Shown here in pieces: positions 34,730 to 44,903 of a stretch of 64,000 nucleotides of DNA. The stretch is from Gnetum montanum (lineage: Eukaryota; Streptophyta; Gnetopsida; Gnetales; Gnetaceae), in NCBI GenBank assembly GCA_015680685.1, contig MNCI01014441.1, forward strand, positions 263,834 to 327,833. The letters are read 5' to 3'. The notes under the pieces were generated by a model that searched no databases, was not told the origin of the DNA, and saw nothing but the letters and a program-made list of their open reading frames with translations. The position numbers and the translations under genes were made by a program. Numbering within the stretch: position 1 is the stretch's first letter; each line of letters opens with the position of its first letter.

Positions 34730-34929
34730 GTAAGCATTTTGTCATTATGAAATTGATTTGCTATATAATGTTTGAAATTTTGATGTTCTCTTATTCTTAT
34801 ATTGGTTGTCTCGTTTTGTATTTTCAGGATGAAGGTGGTGATGATGTCCAAGAAGCTGGCCCCAGTGGAGCGAGGGCCCCTGATGCCGGTGGATCTAAAG
34901 AGGACGATCCTCCCATCCCAGATGCTTAG

Positions 34930-35398
34930 TTTTTTAGTTTTTTAGTTTTTCTTGATTTTTAGTTTTTTCCTAAGTCAAATTTATGCGGGAATTATAAATT
35001 AAAAATTTTTGAGATAGATGAAAATAGTTAACACTTATAATTATACAGCATTGCATATATAAAAATTTTTTTGTTGATTTTGAGTTTAATTGCACACACG
35101 ACACGGCAATGTAAAATATTTTGGTTTGTTTTTCATTTGTTTTAAGTGTAATGTATGGATGTAATTATAAATTGTAATGATTAATGAAAGAGGAAAACAA
35201 AGTATAAGTGTGTGATCTAGTTTAAGGTCATTTTGGGCCCCCATGCATAGTTTAAGGCCATTTCAGGCCCCAGTTGTAAACAAGGAACATTTCAGATAAC
35301 GTGGGTGGGTTTCTCGGTTGACCGACCATTTCTGATCGTGGCTAGTTTTATGTCATTGCGGACATAATAGTTTAACGTCATTCCGGATAGTTACGTTA
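34930..35398. other. 3' flank of antisense gene and right GTTTAAGG repeats
   Basis: A T-rich stretch TTTTTTAGTTTTTTAG follows the stop at 34929, which could hold the polyadenylation region. At 35220-35395 four units of AGTTTAAGGTCATTTTGG, AGTTTAAGGCCATTTCAG, AGTTTTATGTCATTGCGG and AGTTTAACGTCATTCCGG recur. They mirror the repeats at 29.9 kb, so the antisense gene is bracketed by the same motif family. Confidence 0.6.
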
Positions 35399-36520
35399 TT
35401 ATTTTAGAAATTTTTTGATTTTTTTCTTTTTAATGTCGGGAGCAGGGTTAGGGAGTATGATTCTGTATTCGGCATCCCCTTCGCTGATCACAGTGAACGG
35501 TAATTCGGCCCAAGGGACGTCTGATGGAATGGTTTCTACATCAGTGTTTTCTTGCGTTTCGATACTTGTTGTGAGTTCTGTGTTAGTTTCTAATTGAGGA
35601 GGTATATGTATAATGTTAGGCGCAGGTATTTCTATTTTGGGTGAATTTTGTCCTGTGTTTAAAGGATTACCGCTTACCGGTTGTTGTTTGTTTATGTTGT
35701 TTTGTCCAGGCTCTTCGAGCTTGACATCTGAGCCTTGGTCTATGTCTGTATACGATGAAATGATGGGTGTAGCAGCCTCCCCATGTATGATCATTTCACC
35801 ACCTTCATAAGGTAGATGAATCTCTTAGTGTATAGGGGATGAGACCGCTTTTAGTTGGGCCAACCAAGGTCTTCCTAATATTAGGTTGAATCCTGGCATT
35901 TCATCGACCACTACAAAGTTGGCAGACGTGGGAAACTGGTCCCCTGCTATGAAGTCTAAGGTCACTATGCCTTTGACCATCACGCGTGACCCACTGAATG
36001 ATTTTAAACATGTAGTTGTGGCTGGTTTGATTAACTCTGTCAGCCCTAGTTGTTCAACGATGGGATATGGTACTACGTTTGTTGCAGCCCCATCGTCTAT
36101 GTGGACCCTATGTATTTTGAATTGGTTCACCCATATTGTTATGAACATAGGGGCTGTTGTTATCTCCCTTGTTTTCTTATCCACCTTAATGTTATCGTTG
36201 TGGAAGCTTAGTGGTTTGGAAGTTGCCCCTTAGGGCGAGTACATTACCGCATGAATGGAGGGTTCATTTGGAGGCAAGTCCTCGCTTACTGGGATCGACA
36301 TTAACATGTGTACCAAAGCTTCACGATGTGTTTGGGATGTTAGAACTAAGTCATACAAGCTTAGTGAAGTGTTCTTTTGCTTGAGTGCTTGTGTGACTTG
36401 TGTTAAAGCTGTTGCTAAGTCTCTACTGTTGGGCGTGTTTTTATCAGCGATTACTGGGTCCATTGGGCCCAACAGTTTTATTTCATGTTTCGTTGGTCTA
36501 TCATTTTTTCTTGGAGCCAT
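35399..36520 (-). pseudogene. Element T protease region
   Basis: The frame 36520-36230 (SLYDLVLTSQTHREALVHML, LPPNEPSIHAVMYSP) matches the domain that precedes protease in Ogre elements. Protease itself, 36184-35825, has VHIDDGAATNVVPYPIVEQL (Asp then DGAA where the family has DTGSS), FVVVDEMPGFNLILGRPWLA and KAVSSPIH. Then GGEMIIHGEAATP and an acidic tail to LPNPAPDIKKKKIKKFLK and a stop at 35399. Only two stops interrupt about 370 codons. The Lys-rich end would join RT after splicing; the donor is unclear. Confidence 0.8.
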
Positions 36521-37330
36521 TGTTTTAGATGTATCAGTTTTTTTTTATGGTTCACCCTCGTTACCTGCATTTGGTTGACTGTTGGGCGGCGTCATGGGTA
36601 CGGCGTTGAGTGGAGTGGGTTTAGGTGGCCCTACGACTAACCGTTGATGCTCCTTCTCTAAGCGTTCACGCGTAAGCCTATCCGCTAAGCGTTCTCGTGT
36701 GTGGCATGGAGGTGGAGCTTGTCTTAGAACCTCAGGTTACCTTGGGAGTCTTACCACATATGGAGCTAGGTGGGGTTGTGGTTGGGCAGTCGGATGTGGT
36801 TGGGCAGAAGGCTGGCCAAGCATCCTAATGACGTAGGGGCTAGGTTTGCCTTGCATTTTTGAGGTGGAGGCTTGGTAATCATTAGGACTTTCAAATGTCC
36901 TAACAACATATGGGGTTGGTTTTGGTGGAGGTTGGACCTCCGCTGTTGCGACTGCGGGTGGTACTCGAACTACAAAAGGGGCAGGCCGAGTAGGAGGGGT
37001 TGGTGGATTTGAGGTAACAGCGGTGGGAGGGACACGCACCATGTATGATTTTTTGCATGTCATGGTGTCAGATGTAGCTACGGCTGGGGGCACTCAGACA
37101 ACATATGGTTGCTGCGGGCACGTGGTGGTTGAGGCAAGGATGTGGATGGAGTGGGAGGAACATGGACTACAAATGGCTTGTTAGGTATTTGTTGTTCATA
37201 TTCAGGGTAGACGGTGTTAATGTTAGATGTCTCGGGTTCATCATCAAAGCAGATTATGTTGATAATGTACGACGCCTCTTTGGTGTTCAGAGGGTCTTCA
37301 TACACCCCCATAGCCTGATTCTACGGTTGG
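36521..37330 (-). pseudogene. T gag-pro linker with PYVVRVPP repeats
   Basis: On the minus strand a short motif P-(F/Y)-(V/M)-V-(R/H)-V-P-P recurs about seven times at intervals of 20-35 residues: PFVVHVPPTPSTSLP, YMVRVPPTAVTSNPP, PFVVRVPPAVATAEV, PYVVRTFESPND, PYVIRMLGQPSA, PYVVRLPR. The spacers are rich in Pro, Gln and Thr. It separates the zinc-finger part of gag from the protease region. A flexible spacer or binding repeat is possible. Stops and a frame change occur near 37080. Confidence 0.65.
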
Positions 37331-39602
37331 ATCGAGTTAGCCTCATCAAAGGTGATTTGGCCTTCGTCAATCATTCGCTGTATGTCCTGCTTCAGGGTGA
37401 AATAGTAATCCATGTCGTGCTTGTTGCGTTGGTGATAGTCGCAGAAGCGATCCATTCTAAAACCTTTTGGCACTGGAGGCTCATCCGGTGTTGCTAAGCT
37501 TGGGTTCTGAACGAGTTGACAGAACCGATCATGTCTCTGGATGGCCGTACGGGATAACTGTTTATGTTTCATTAACCTAGCCTTCAAGAGTTGATCGAAT
37601 AGCTAGGATGGCTTCATAGGCAACGGCGTATATTGAGAAGGTTCTTTCCTCTCAAAATTTCTCGTACGGTTTGGTGTTGGGTTCTGCGATGATGATGATT
37701 CCAGTGCGGTTGTAGGAATAGGTTTAGTATAGTTAGTAGGGGCTACAGGCGGTTTGTTCTGTTGTGCCACGTTTGCTTGTTGTGTTTCCACTACTGCTAC
37801 TATAGTTGCTTTAGCCTTCTCTTTATCCTTTTTACTGTGTTGATTTTTGAAGGCTAAATACGCAGGATCATGGCTATTTTGAGCCACCTCCTCTATATTT
37901 TTGATCTGTACAAAGGCTTGGTTAAGGTTACACGCATTAAGATAGTATAATTTGGATTTGAAGAAGTCATTAACAGCCCCCTTTAGAATTGTGATCAGAT
38001 ATGTCTGGGGGATTGGCTCATGTAGCTCATTGAGAGTGGCACTCTACCTCTGAATAAATTTTTGTACAAGTTCGAGCGGTGCTTGTTTAACCTATATGAG
38101 GCTGTCCAATGTCACCTTAGGTTTCAAGTTATATTTCAACCTAGTCATGAACTGATGTAACAACTCTTCCAAGGAAAATATAGAATTCCTCGACAAGGCC
38201 CGGTACCAATCAAGCACTCTCCCTACAAGGGACATAGGGAACACTCGCAAAATGGCATGGGGCCATGCCTGGAGTAACGCACATTCTAATCTAAACGTTA
38301 TTAAGTGAGCGTTGGGGTCTGTCTCCCCGTTATATTTAGTTAGTGTTGGCAACGATATTCCTTTGGGCAAAGTTAGGGGCGGGACAGAAGAGCTGATGGG
38401 ATCATCGTGGTAAAAGTCCACTACCTTCAACTCTCTGTCAGCAGTTGTTTTGAGGCGTTTGACCTCGTCAGTTAATTCTTACATTAGTTTCTTAGCATCC
38501 ATCCAGTCTTGAGCACTAGGCGAGGTGGCCTCGTGGGGATGTGGTATATTGTACAGATTGGATTGTTGGATAGTAGGTTGGAAGGCTGAAAGCTGTGCAG
38601 TGGGCGGTTGTATTTGTGGAATGTTCATAGCAGGTGGCACTAAGGATGGCATGTTATAGGTGAGAGGTTGTTGTTGTTGTGGTTGCGGTTGTACTTGGGA
38701 AATGGTGTCCGGTGGAATCGTATGGGGTGGCATGTTGTGGTGAGAGGGTTGATGTGATGGCACACCCATCGCTGCCCATTGCCTAGCCACGTTTTGTGAA
38801 GGAACTCCCTGTTGGGTTACAATGGTCGAGGGGGCTCTGTGCGTTTGGATGTGGGGGATGTAGTGGGCAGACATGGATGCTAGTATCACGTGTGGCATCC
38901 CTATCACTTGAGGCAAGAAGGTTGCTCCCACACTATTGTGCGGGGGTGGTGCTTGCGAGGATGGGCTGGTAGCTGCAGCGGGGATGATAGCGAGAGGGAG
39001 TGTGTTGATTTGCGAGTCGTTTGGAGGAGGAACATGGACCAACATTGATGTTTCCAGTGGAGGTGCTTGCACCTGGGTGAACCTGAGGGGTTGAAGAGGC
39101 ATGACTTCCCCTGTGCCTGGATGAAACATGCGGTTGATGTGTGTTTGTGGGCTAAGGGTGTGATAGAAGTCTTCGTGTTCGGATTGGGCAGCAAACTCGT
39201 CCTCCTCTTCCAGTTGGAGATCTATTGCAGGCTGATCCAACGACTGGCTCCTTTGCAGGAGGAGTCATGTGATGAGCTCTGAGTACTACTCTGGAACAGG
39301 GATTATATCATACGTGGAAGGGATGAACTCGCGTCCCCCCTATAGAAGAGTTCGTATTGCCTCTTTACCTCTATTTCAGCTCAATCTACGGGCAGGCCAG
39401 CTTGTATCTTCACACATATGAAGTTGTATTGGTCCTAGGTTATGATATTGGAGGTTGGGTTCCTCCCTTGCAACCTGAGGGATTGGCGAGGCCCCGCTGT
39501 GGGTTGTACTGTCAGCTGTTGAATGACGAGCTGTTGGACAGCCATGATGCCCATGATGTCAGTGACTTGAGCGGTTGTAGCGGTAGTGTTTGGGGGGTTC
39601 AT
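37331..39602 (-). pseudogene. Element T gag
   Basis: A likely ATG at 39602 opens MNPPNTTATTAQVTDIM, followed by a long Pro/Gln-rich region (39240-38479) and then the capsid-like core LPTLTKYNGETDPNAHLITF, RVFPMSLVGRVLDWYRALSR and FSLEELLHQFMTRLKYNLKP. This is the Retrotrans_gag pattern of Tat elements (DG-TDP--H, FP-L-G-A--W). After two stops, the nucleocapsid-like part reads FCDYHQRNKHDMDYYFTLKQ then DIQRMIDEGQITFDEA, where the family has a Cys before the final helix (HDTEDC); Cys is Tyr here, so zinc binding is damaged. Confidence 0.82.
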
Positions 39603-40280
39603 GATGACCTGTTGGGGGTATGACACAATATAGAGATGTGAAATTAGTCTACTGAGTGCAGCGTATAGCGTATACACTTCAACGACCAGCGTATAACGAC
39701 AGCGTATACAGCGTATATATATGCAGCGTATAGAGTCAGCGTAGACAAGTCTATGGAGTAAATCGTACAGTGTATACACCAGGCAGCGTATACAGCGTCA
39801 GGGTACAACGTAAAACAAGGTTACAGCGTATAGAATGCAGTATAAACTGGACAACAACGTAGATGAAGTCTACGGCGTAAAGAGCGTAGCATAAATAGAA
39901 CAGTAGGGACAAAAATCAGTGTACAGCGTAGACGAGGTCTACGACGCCGAGAATGTAGCGTAAATGGACGGCAGTATCTACGGCGTAAAATGTGCAGCGT
40001 AAACTTTAGCAGTCTTGTGTACGGTGTAAGGAAAATATGTAGCATAAAGCGTGTAACGTATGGTTAACAGCGTGAACGCTAGGGATCTTGCAGAGTGAGT
40101 TTTAACAGGAGCAGCATAGACACTGAACAGCGTAGACACTGGATTGTTTACAAGCAATGAATTTTGAATTGAGCAACGTAAACGCTAGGAGGATTTCAGA
40201 AGGAATCAGCGTATGGTCGGCGGCGTAAACGCTCAACAGCGTAAACGCTGGTAAGATTGTAGGTAAGGTTTTAGGTAGAG
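39603..40280 (-). other. T 5' leader with GCGTATA repeats
   Basis: Between primer site and gag ATG lies about 680 bases of AGCGTATA/AGCGTAAACG repeats and variants on the plus strand (complement on the minus). Open frames here (Tyr-, Leu- and Arg-rich) are artefacts of the repeats. The same repeats occur in U3 and beside the antisense gene. Confidence 0.7.
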
Positions 40281-40298
40281 GCCCTCCTTCTAGCTCCA
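40281..40298 (-). other. Element T primer-binding site
   Basis: Minus-strand TGGAGCTAGAAGGAGGGC starts five bases inside the 5' LTR end. The TGG start fits a tRNA 3' CCA. I cannot name the tRNA with confidence. Confidence 0.5.
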
Positions 40299-40303
40299 AT
40301 TTC

Positions 40304-41505
40304 TGTACTGTTCGAAATCGTTGGTCCCCGGCTGGAAGGAAACAGAGACTGGGAGATATCCGGACAAGCACAGATGACCCTACCTTTGCCTGAGGGTGGG
40401 TTGGAATGAACGAAGATAGAGTACCTTGAGTGGTCCACATGCGGATCAGACAAGAATTTCCCCGAACATACACCGAAGTGTTATACACTGGGTTATACAT
40501 AAACAGCATAACAGGCGTAAATGAGAGCGTAAACAGCGTAAATGAGAGCGTAAACAACGTAAATGGTGCGAACAGAGCGTAAACGTAAACAAGTGTAAAC
40601 AGAATACATGCAACAATTAATGCAAACTGTAAACGATTTTGGGAAGAAAATGTAACAATGGCATTACAAAATGAAAGTACAATGCACCAGTCTAACGCAG
40701 TTGTGACTGGGATACAAAGCGGACGAAAAGCCCCGGTGGATGCAAGGATGATTGTGGGCTGGTTTACAGGCACAGTGTAGAGGCTGTATGCTCAGCGTAC
40801 AGAGTTATCCAGCATAAAAGGTTTCTGCTCTGGCTCTCAGCGTCTCTGCTCTCTGGTGTGCTCTAAATGTTTTTGCCAACCGACCCTGGATCTAGTGAAA
40901 AATTGGGGTTTTATACAGGTTTTGACGGCAGACTTGGGTTGGGCGACACGTGGCGCGTTGACCGGGTGCAAAAGTGTAAAATTTACAAGTGTACAGTATA
41001 TTACATTTGGTGGGCATATACGCTATGTTTAGCGAGTGTAGACTATGGGCGTATACGCTAAGCGTATACGTTGATGTGCTGGGCATATACGGCGGGCGTA
41101 TACGCTGATGGTGCTAGGCGTATACGCCAGGCGTATACGCTGATGATGCTGCCTTGTGCCAAATCTTGCTTTGTAGTGTCGTTTTCATGCTGTCTTCGGG
41201 GATTACATGCTAGGCGTATTCATCGGTTGTACCTACACAACGTCTATGTGAGGCGTGTACGCTGGATGTCTACACTGGGCTTAAACGCTGAGAATGTCAG
41301 GCGTATACGCTGTGAATGTCGGGCATATACGCTGGGACTACATGCTTGGGCGAATATGCTGAGACTGCATACTTGGTGAAAATTAAGTATTTTGATCTTC
41401 GAAGTTGCCATGTGTCACAGTAGATGTAGTTGTGGTCGTCTGTGGGTCCCAAGGACCTTCTTCGTGTTTAGAGAAGTACTAAGCTCAAAATTTTGTGCTG
41501 TTTCA
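40304..41505 (-). repeat. Element T 5' LTR
   Basis: Starts TGTACTGTTCG and ends TGTTTCA; pairs with 23583-24821. The U3 palindrome array is at about 41020-41350 with at least four exact GGCGTATACGCT units but a different number and order than the other LTR. TATA-like GTATAAAA lies at 40916-40909 on the minus strand. Confidence 0.92.
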
Positions 41506-41510
41506 GTAGG
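41506..41510. other. Target-site duplication of element T (right)
   Basis: GTAGG, identical to 23578-23582. Element B resumes directly after it. Confidence 0.9.
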
Positions 41511-43830
41511 GTGCTTAGCTGCCTAAGTCTATGAAAGCTTAGTAGGGCTGTTGGGTCAAAAAAATGGTCTTTTTTGAGCACAAGGTTTTGAACCCCTTAG
41601 TTGATAAACTAGTTGTAGATTAACAGCCCTAGTAGCATTACATTACTGTGACTAGGCTAGAAGTTTACCATGCATAGATGGAGCATGTAGTAGTTGGGTT
41701 AAGGGTGGAGGAGCAAGTGCAGGGATAGGAGGAGGATAAGGATGAAATGTGGCATCCCTCCTAGAATGTGGAGAATGAGCTCTATAGTATTCAGGAGGGT
41801 AGTAGTGATGTTGGAAGGGGGAAGCATAACTGGAAGAGTCACGTGGAGATAGTGGTTACTAAACATAATACCCATATGGATTTGGCTACCTGTAAGGGTA
41901 TTGCTGCCATGGTGGTGGCATCTTCCATGACTGTGTTTGGTGCCCTTGTTGGTATTACTCATACAGTTGTGGTGGCACTTCACTTGGATAATATTTTTGT
42001 TGTTGATGGAACTACCTGAGGTTTCCTTCAAGATAAGGAAGCCTTCTGGGTGCTTGCCTTCTTACTAGTCATGGATTTAGAGCATACACCCTAGATTCCT
42101 ATAAGTATAACATAATATGGAAACATCCCTTAGGATGTTCATATTGATAGATGTCACATCCACCATCATCATCTAACTTGATTTTTACAACTTCATCTAC
42201 TGCAGCAATCTGGTAGGCACATTTAACTTCTTTTCACCTCCTACGGTTACGACCACTACTTTGCTCTCTTGATTCTTCATAGATTTTTAAAGTAGTTTGA
42301 AATTTTTTATCTAATAAATCCCACATTAAATGGCAAGGTCTTTTTTTTTACCACCTCATCAAGAGCTGATTCTTCCTTACTATTACAAAATCAGACTTCC
42401 CTTTTTCTGATGGAGGGATCCTTGTTGTATTTCTCTACACTTTCTTGTTTTCTCAACTCTCCTTCTTCTTTCACTACCTACTCAATTATTCTTTAGATTT
42501 GATGGGCTTATAGTTTTGATAGTCTCCCTTGGGCATAGAGCCCAAGAGTTCCCCTCATTTCCAATCTAAGTCCATTCATGATATGGTGAAGTTGTTCCTA
42601 TTGAGAATAATCATGGCCAAGGCATTGGTGCATGAGAAAATAGTATCTACCTATGGCAGCATCCAAGGATTCATGATTCCCTTGTTTCCATTCTTGGATT
42701 TTCCTTCTCAAATTAGACACTTTGGAGTACATATGATACTTATCATTAAATAGCCCATGCATTATAATCCATCGACGAATAGATTCCAACTCCAAAGACT
42801 AGTACCAGCTTTCTGCTTCCTTGATGACTATCCTGGGAAATAACTTTAGTTTCTACTAATAATTTTCAATGTTTTGTAAGGCACAAGCATCATGAAATTA
42901 TTGAAGATGTGTTTGTGGATTAAAGTTATAGCCCCCCTCAAATCTGCGGATATTGTTCATACCAAGCCATCTAATCTGACTACCTTTCACATGCCTAGTT
43001 GGGATTTTTATAACCTCTACAATATTTAGCATACTTCAGGTTGCTAGCAAAGGCTCATCATCATTATTATTTCATTGTCACTGATGATGTCCTTTATTAC
43101 CCCTTCATTCATTTTGAGCTTGGCGATTAGTATTGTTGTCCCCTTGTTCACCTCCATCATGATTGTTCCTTCTACGATGTTTTTTAGAACTAGAAGAGGA
43201 AGAAGAAAAAGATGTAGATGAAGAGGGAGGAAGACTATCACCACCATAGTATCTACCAATTCCCCTCTAGTTATCATGGCCACGTTCATTGATTTTCTTA
43301 TCATCTTGATGCTTGTCCAAGCCCCTGCCTTAACTACCATCTTTACCTAAACCTAGATTATTGATAGTGGATAGCAAATTCAATGCCACACCCTCATCAC
43401 TAGTAACAAGGGGTGAAGAATTTTCATGCTAAGGACCCCCAGACGAAGGATCCTCATTGTCATCTTAGTTCAGCATGAACAAGGGATTGGTGAACCATTT
43501 TCCCTTCACAACCTCATGGTGCCTATCCTGGTGTTGATCTCTCCTGCATTGTGTTTCAATGGGATGGTAGTCTTAATAGTTGTAATCATGCACAATGTAC
43601 TCTTGAAGATTGTGGATGCCTAACTTCTTAAGAGTTTGAAGCAGCATCATAGGCACAGATCAATCAAGAGGCATTAGAATGTTGCCTTCTATGTCACACC
43701 ATCATAGTTGCTCATCTTGATGTAGGATGAAGGTGAAGTCAGGCACATACTCATCTAGATAAGTATATACCACTTTGCATTCTTGTGGGACTAGTAGTTT
43801 AGCATCGTCATGCCTGTGAGAAGAAGACAT
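41511..43830 (-). pseudogene. Element B gag
   Basis: The ATG at 43830 opens MSSSHRHDDAKLLVPQECKV, and element C begins the same way (MSSSYMSGS). Later blocks are YHPIETQCRRD, a Ser-rich run (STSFSSSSSSKKHRRRNN), and the gag core near 42795-42598: SIRRWIIMHGLFNDKYHMYS, then SNLRRKIQEWKQGNHESLDA and YYFLMHQCLGHDYSQ, the F-Q---E-L--A--R--- L---CPHHG pattern of Athila gag. A Pro/Tyr-rich tail (HYYPPEYYRAHSPHSRRDAT) lies near 41.75 kb and leads to protease in the other half, at 23.5 kb. Many stops. About 770 codons in all. Confidence 0.75.
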
Positions 43831-43962
43831 TTTGCAAACAAATAAAATATCACTGTGCTTTTGTAATTATATTATTTGATAATGATGTTAACCTTAGGGT
43901 TCATCCAACGATGTTAATGATGTTCACTAATCCTAGATAGCACATGTTTTAAACAAAAGGAG

Positions 43963-43980
43963 TCCCTAGCAATGACACCA
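43963..43980 (-). other. Element B primer-binding site (tRNA-Asp type)
   Basis: Minus-strand TGGTGTCATTGCTAGGGA lies one base from the 5' LTR end. It differs from the common plant tRNA-Asp site TGGCGCCGTTGCCGGGGA only by five transitions, most at former CpG or CCG positions. Confidence 0.75.
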
Positions 43981-43981
43981 A

Positions 43982-44903
43982 TGATGAGCAGTTAAGGATA
44001 CCCCTATGCCCAACCATATGAATCACAAAGCATTCATGCATGATCTGATTGAATTCTATGGACTCTATGTCTTTTGACACACTAGTCTTCTAGGAAGTGA
44101 ACTCTACCCTAATAGTCACTTGTTGTCTTCTCAATTACACTTGTGATGCATAAAGGTATGGTTAAGTGTAATCAAAGCATATGATTTTTATTATTTTATG
44201 TTTTATGCTCTTGGTGCTTATAATAGAGAAATGAAGTAATTTAATGACTAATTAACTAATCTCTGACTAGTCCTAACATAAGCATATGATCCCACTTTCC
44301 ATACACGTCTTGAATCCACGTATCCACTACTGGGGTTACCAAGCGCTATGCTACTAGGTAAACCAAGTAATAATGCTACTGGGATTACCAAGTGAAGATG
44401 TGTTTATGCTCAAAGCAGTCTTACTTGCGTGTTTAATCCATTTAGCTTAATTAATTAACTAGTCACTCAAAGTCTAATTTAGCTTAATTCATTACATAAT
44501 TAATGAAAATAATAAATGCATAAATAAATTATTAATCTAATCCAATTGCTGCAAGTTTGATCAAAAGGCTCATCTTTATTACCATTCACACTGGTGTGTT
44601 CAAGTACAATAGTACTCAAATAAAGATCTGTACACTTTTTGACTCCTACTGCGGGCACTTAGAAAAATATTCTAACTCTCAAATGGAAAAAAAAAACTAC
44701 AAAAGTTCTACTACTACTATGACTTGACTCCCTCATAAACATGGCTGTGAGCTTGTATTTATAGTTTTTATTGTTGGGCTACATCAACATGGCCCCATAG
44801 TGTAGCTAATGCTACATCAATGGTGCAACACCATGTAAATGAGGCCCAGTTGATGAGGCCACATCAATGGGGGCCCATTGATGCAACACTTTAATGCTCA
44901 TCA
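43982..44903 (-). repeat. Element B 5' LTR
   Basis: Starts TGATGAGC and ends GCTCATCA. It pairs with 13801-14740. The five bases after it, CTAAC, fit the left flank ATACC as a decayed target duplication, because undisturbed array units read GTGGCTAA at this place. Confidence 0.9.

Larger units (their letters stand above)
30605..34929 (+). pseudogene. Antisense eight-exon gene inside T: FCP1-like phosphatase plus transposon-associated protein
   Basis: Exons: 30605-30660, 31324-31775, 31851-32113, 32203-33243, 33345-33578, 33665-33859, 33945-34729, 34828-34929. All seven introns start GT and end AG, and the reading phase agrees across every junction once one missing A in the run 31742-31745 is allowed. 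Exon 2 resembles the FCP1/NIF (HAD) phosphatase domain: PFLLIVELIGVL, EFLAFMLDNFEVAIWS, LARVWAQLP, LNNTLFV. The family nucleophile motif DLxG is ELIG, so catalysis is lost. Exon 4 (FHLSPEFFSNLFGVPADG) resembles the putative plant transposon protein domain; exon 7 is charged and helical (KAQIDLLNLKFQDWKAF). Stops lie at 30611, 31996, 32241, 32817, 32937, 33772, 34106 and 34118. Start choice is weak; a good context is GAAGCCATG. Total about 1,040 codons. Exon structure is strong, function inferred. Confidence 0.75.
23583..41505 (-). mobile_element. Element T: 17.9-kb Ogre/Tat-type retrotransposon with antisense gene
   Basis: T has LTRs at 23583-24821 and 40304-41505, a polypurine tract at 24824-24834, a primer site at 40281-40298 and GTAGG duplications on both sides. 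On the minus strand it encodes gag, protease, RT with two RNase H domains, and integrase. The second RNase H (NFDGASTSRGGSA) and the RT blocks FCYTMMPFGLKNARATYQRAM place it in the Tat branch; the protease and its preceding domain resemble Ogre. An opposite-strand, intron-containing gene fills the gap between protease and RT. LTRs differ at about one base in 10-12 by eye, almost all transitions. Confidence 0.93.
13801..44903 (-). mobile_element. Element B: complete but dead Athila-like retrotransposon
   Basis: B has two LTRs (13801-14740 and 43982-44903), a primer site next to the right LTR, gag (41511-43830), protease, RT, RNase H, integrase (23577 down to 19800), a conserved 3' tract and an accessory ORF (17854-14950). 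It runs on the minus strand. Element T interrupts it at 23583-41505, between gag and protease; removing T leaves about 13.2 kb. LTR termini are TGATGAGT and ACTCATCA. It sits within the E array. Stops and frameshifts occur in every domain. Confidence 0.88.

Noticed and set aside
30605-34929. Antisense gene as the sense ORF1 that Ogre elements carry before gag
   Set aside because: It is on the other strand, lies between protease and RT, and its introns only make sense in the plus direction.
38904-39282. Second frames over T gag
   Set aside because: They are shadows of the Pro/Gln-rich gag frame.
39435-40773. Leu/Tyr/Arg-rich minus-strand frames in T leader and LTR
   Set aside because: They are products of the AGCGTATA repeats; only the part from the ATG at 39602 is likely gag.
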